This document shows positions 54,642 through 55,787 of a stretch of 55,787 nucleotides of DNA, in pieces. The notes under the pieces were generated by a model. That model was not told the origin of the DNA. It did not search any database and worked only from the letters and a program-made list of their open reading frames with translations. Position numbers and translations under genes: made by a program. Position 1 is the first letter of the stretch. Every line of letters starts with the position of its first letter. Source of the DNA: a virus; the IMG/VR virus record IMGVR_UViG_3300036852_000461, positions 1-55,787 of that record. One strand, given 5' to 3'.

Positions 54642-55787
54642 CTACGTCAGGCGCTCTGTGAGGGACACCCAGTCGTCGCTCGGTCCGACCCCCCGCGGCC
54701 GTCGGCGCACCTCGATCCGGTCGATGTACGCGCCCAGCGCGGTTCGCTTCTCCGGGATCGTGAAGTAAGGCCAGAGGGCATCGACCGAGCGTGGAGGGAT
54801 CGCCGCCTTGAGGACCCGGCCCTCTTCGCTGGCCCGGATCTTCTCCTGCACGATCTCGAGGTGTCCCTCGATCTCATCGACACCCTGCCGGTAGATGTCG
54901 AGGCTGACCTCCGAGTGGACGGCGTAGGCGTCCCGGAGGCGCGTCATCGCAGCCTCAAGCCGTGCTTTCTCTGAACGAAGCGCCTGATTGGGCGAGTCTT
55001 GCTCGTCAGCCGATCGCCGTCTGGCGGCCACGTCTTCGCGGTCGATGTGGTCGAAGAACCACTTCTGCGCGTAGTCGTCCAGCCACGCCCGGCTCATGGT
55101 GGCGCGCTCCTCGCAGGGCAGACCAGAGTCATAGCCTCGTGTGCATCGATACGATCCCCATCGGCCGGGGTCGTTCACCGACATGGGGCCACCACATCCG
55201 GCACACCGCACGATCCCGTAGAGCAGGTGCCCCTCGCTTCTGCTCGGTCGCCGCTGGGCCCTCCGGCGTATCGAGCGCGTGGCCTGCACCGCATCCCACA
55301 TCTGCTGGTCGACGATCGCCGGGATGCCGTCGCCGACGACGCGGCTCTTGTAGGTCACCAGGCCCGCGCGGATTGGTGAGGTCAAGAGGCGCGCCACGCT
55401 CGACGTCCCCCACGCTTGGCCGCGCAGCGGCGGAACGGGCGCGCCGGCGAGCCGCCCGTCATTGAGCTCCCGAGCTATCTGCGCGTCGCCGGCGCCCGTG
55501 AGATAGCGCTCGAAGATGAGCCTGACGACGCGTGCCTCCTCGGCGTGGATCTCGAGCGACTTGGACGCCGGGTCGTAGTTGTATCCGTACATCCGGTGGG
55601 CGCTGACCGGTTGACCGAGCTTGAGCGCGGTGTACTGGTGTGCCAGGGAGACGCGCCTGCTCTTCTCCCGGCTCTCCTGAGCCGCCAGGCTGAACATCAC
55701 CTCCAGGACGAACCGAGGGACCTCTTCGGAGTCGCCCTCCGTCACGGACACGAGCCGCACGCCGAGCTCTTCGAGCCGGTCGAGCAG
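54642..55787 (-). CDS. int: Large serine recombinase (integrase), main and C-terminal part; begins at 261
   Basis: Residues 88-468 of the integrase whose start is at 1-261. After LLDRLEELGVRLVSVTEG and FSLAAQESREKSRRVSLAHQ (end of catalytic domain) comes the recombinase domain (RMYGYNYDPASKSLEIHAEE, VRLIFERYLTGAGDAQIARE). The zinc ribbon follows (YGIVRCAGCGGPMSVN ... YRCTRGYDSGLPC). The tail has a coiled coil (SEKARLEAAMTRLRDAYAVH, EIEGHLEIVQEKIRASEEGR). This is the full domain order of phiC31-like integrases. The stop faces the end of the late operon. Confidence 0.95.
   Translation of the reverse strand: MLDRLEELGVRLVSVTEGDSEEVPRFVLEVMFSLAAQESREKSRRVSLAHQYTALKLGQPVSAHRMYGYNYDPASKSLEIHAEEARVVRLIFERYLTGAGDAQIARELNDGRLAGAPVPPLRGQAWGTSSVARLLTSPIRAGLVTYKSRVVGDGIPAIVDQQMWDAVQATRSIRRRAQRRPSRSEGHLLYGIVRCAGCGGPMSVNDPGRWGSYRCTRGYDSGLPCEERATMSRAWLDDYAQKWFFDHIDREDVAARRRSADEQDSPNQALRSEKARLEAAMTRLRDAYAVHSEVSLDIYRQGVDEIEGHLEIVQEKIRASEEGRVLKAAIPPRSVDALWPYFTIPEKRTALGAYIDRIEVRRRPRGVGPSDDWVSLTERLT

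Noticed and set aside
1-55787. tRNA genes and CRISPR arrays
   Set aside because: No cloverleaf-like sequence ending in CCA context and no regularly spaced repeats were found by eye.

Overview
The window reads as a complete, circularly closed genome of a temperate, long-tailed (siphovirus-like) phage of about 55.8 kb. The integrase gene is cut by the ends of the window: the last base and the first base join in frame into one 468-residue large serine recombinase. The DNA is GC-rich, GTG starts are very common, 4-bp ATGA/GTGA gene overlaps are the rule, and several genes look leaderless. With a serine integrase, a phiC31 Gp3-like directionality factor and TAnnnT -10 boxes, this suggests an actinobacterial host. 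That host assignment is inference.

Layout. Minus strand, 54642 to 1322 across the join: lysogeny operon of XRE-type regulator, lipoprotein, small membrane protein and integrase. At 1313-1471 lies a divergent switch with repeated TTCGC half-sites, facing a second XRE gene. Plus strand 1472-20814 is a dense early region of more than 45 mostly small coupled genes: many zinc-ribbon proteins, three HNH nucleases, a RecB/Cas4-like nuclease, the directionality factor, an RlpA-like lipoprotein, RusA, a Gp37/Gp68 protein, three adenine methyltransferases (one frameshifted), and a replication initiator with internal 12-bp iterons followed by a G39P-like helicase loader. Plus strand 20902-50139 holds packaging, head and tail genes: terminase, portal-MuF fusion, an intein-bearing prohead protease, HK97-type capsid protein, a four-gene glycosyltransferase cassette, a fibre-like protein, a secreted metalloprotease, connectors, major tail protein, G/T chaperones, tape measure and minor tail proteins. 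50948-54537 ends with another structural protein, a two-domain endolysin and three membrane proteins. A 104-bp gap before the integrase is the best place for attP.

Two signals stand out. First, four virion genes (capsid 28899, fibre 35493, major tail 41584, structural protein 50948) are each preceded by the same module: a promoter with 17-bp spacing and a TAnnnT -10, then a conserved leader with two hairpins whose sequence can pair with, or right beside, the Shine-Dalgarno site. I do not recognise this leader. Second, three homing-type nuclease genes (25413, 48361, 50283) lie antisense to the genes around them, each exactly at a gene boundary, and each is flanked by partial copies of the neighbouring gene's start or end. 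With six other homing-type elements, including an intein placed directly before the probable catalytic serine of the protease, the genome is unusually rich in selfish nucleases.
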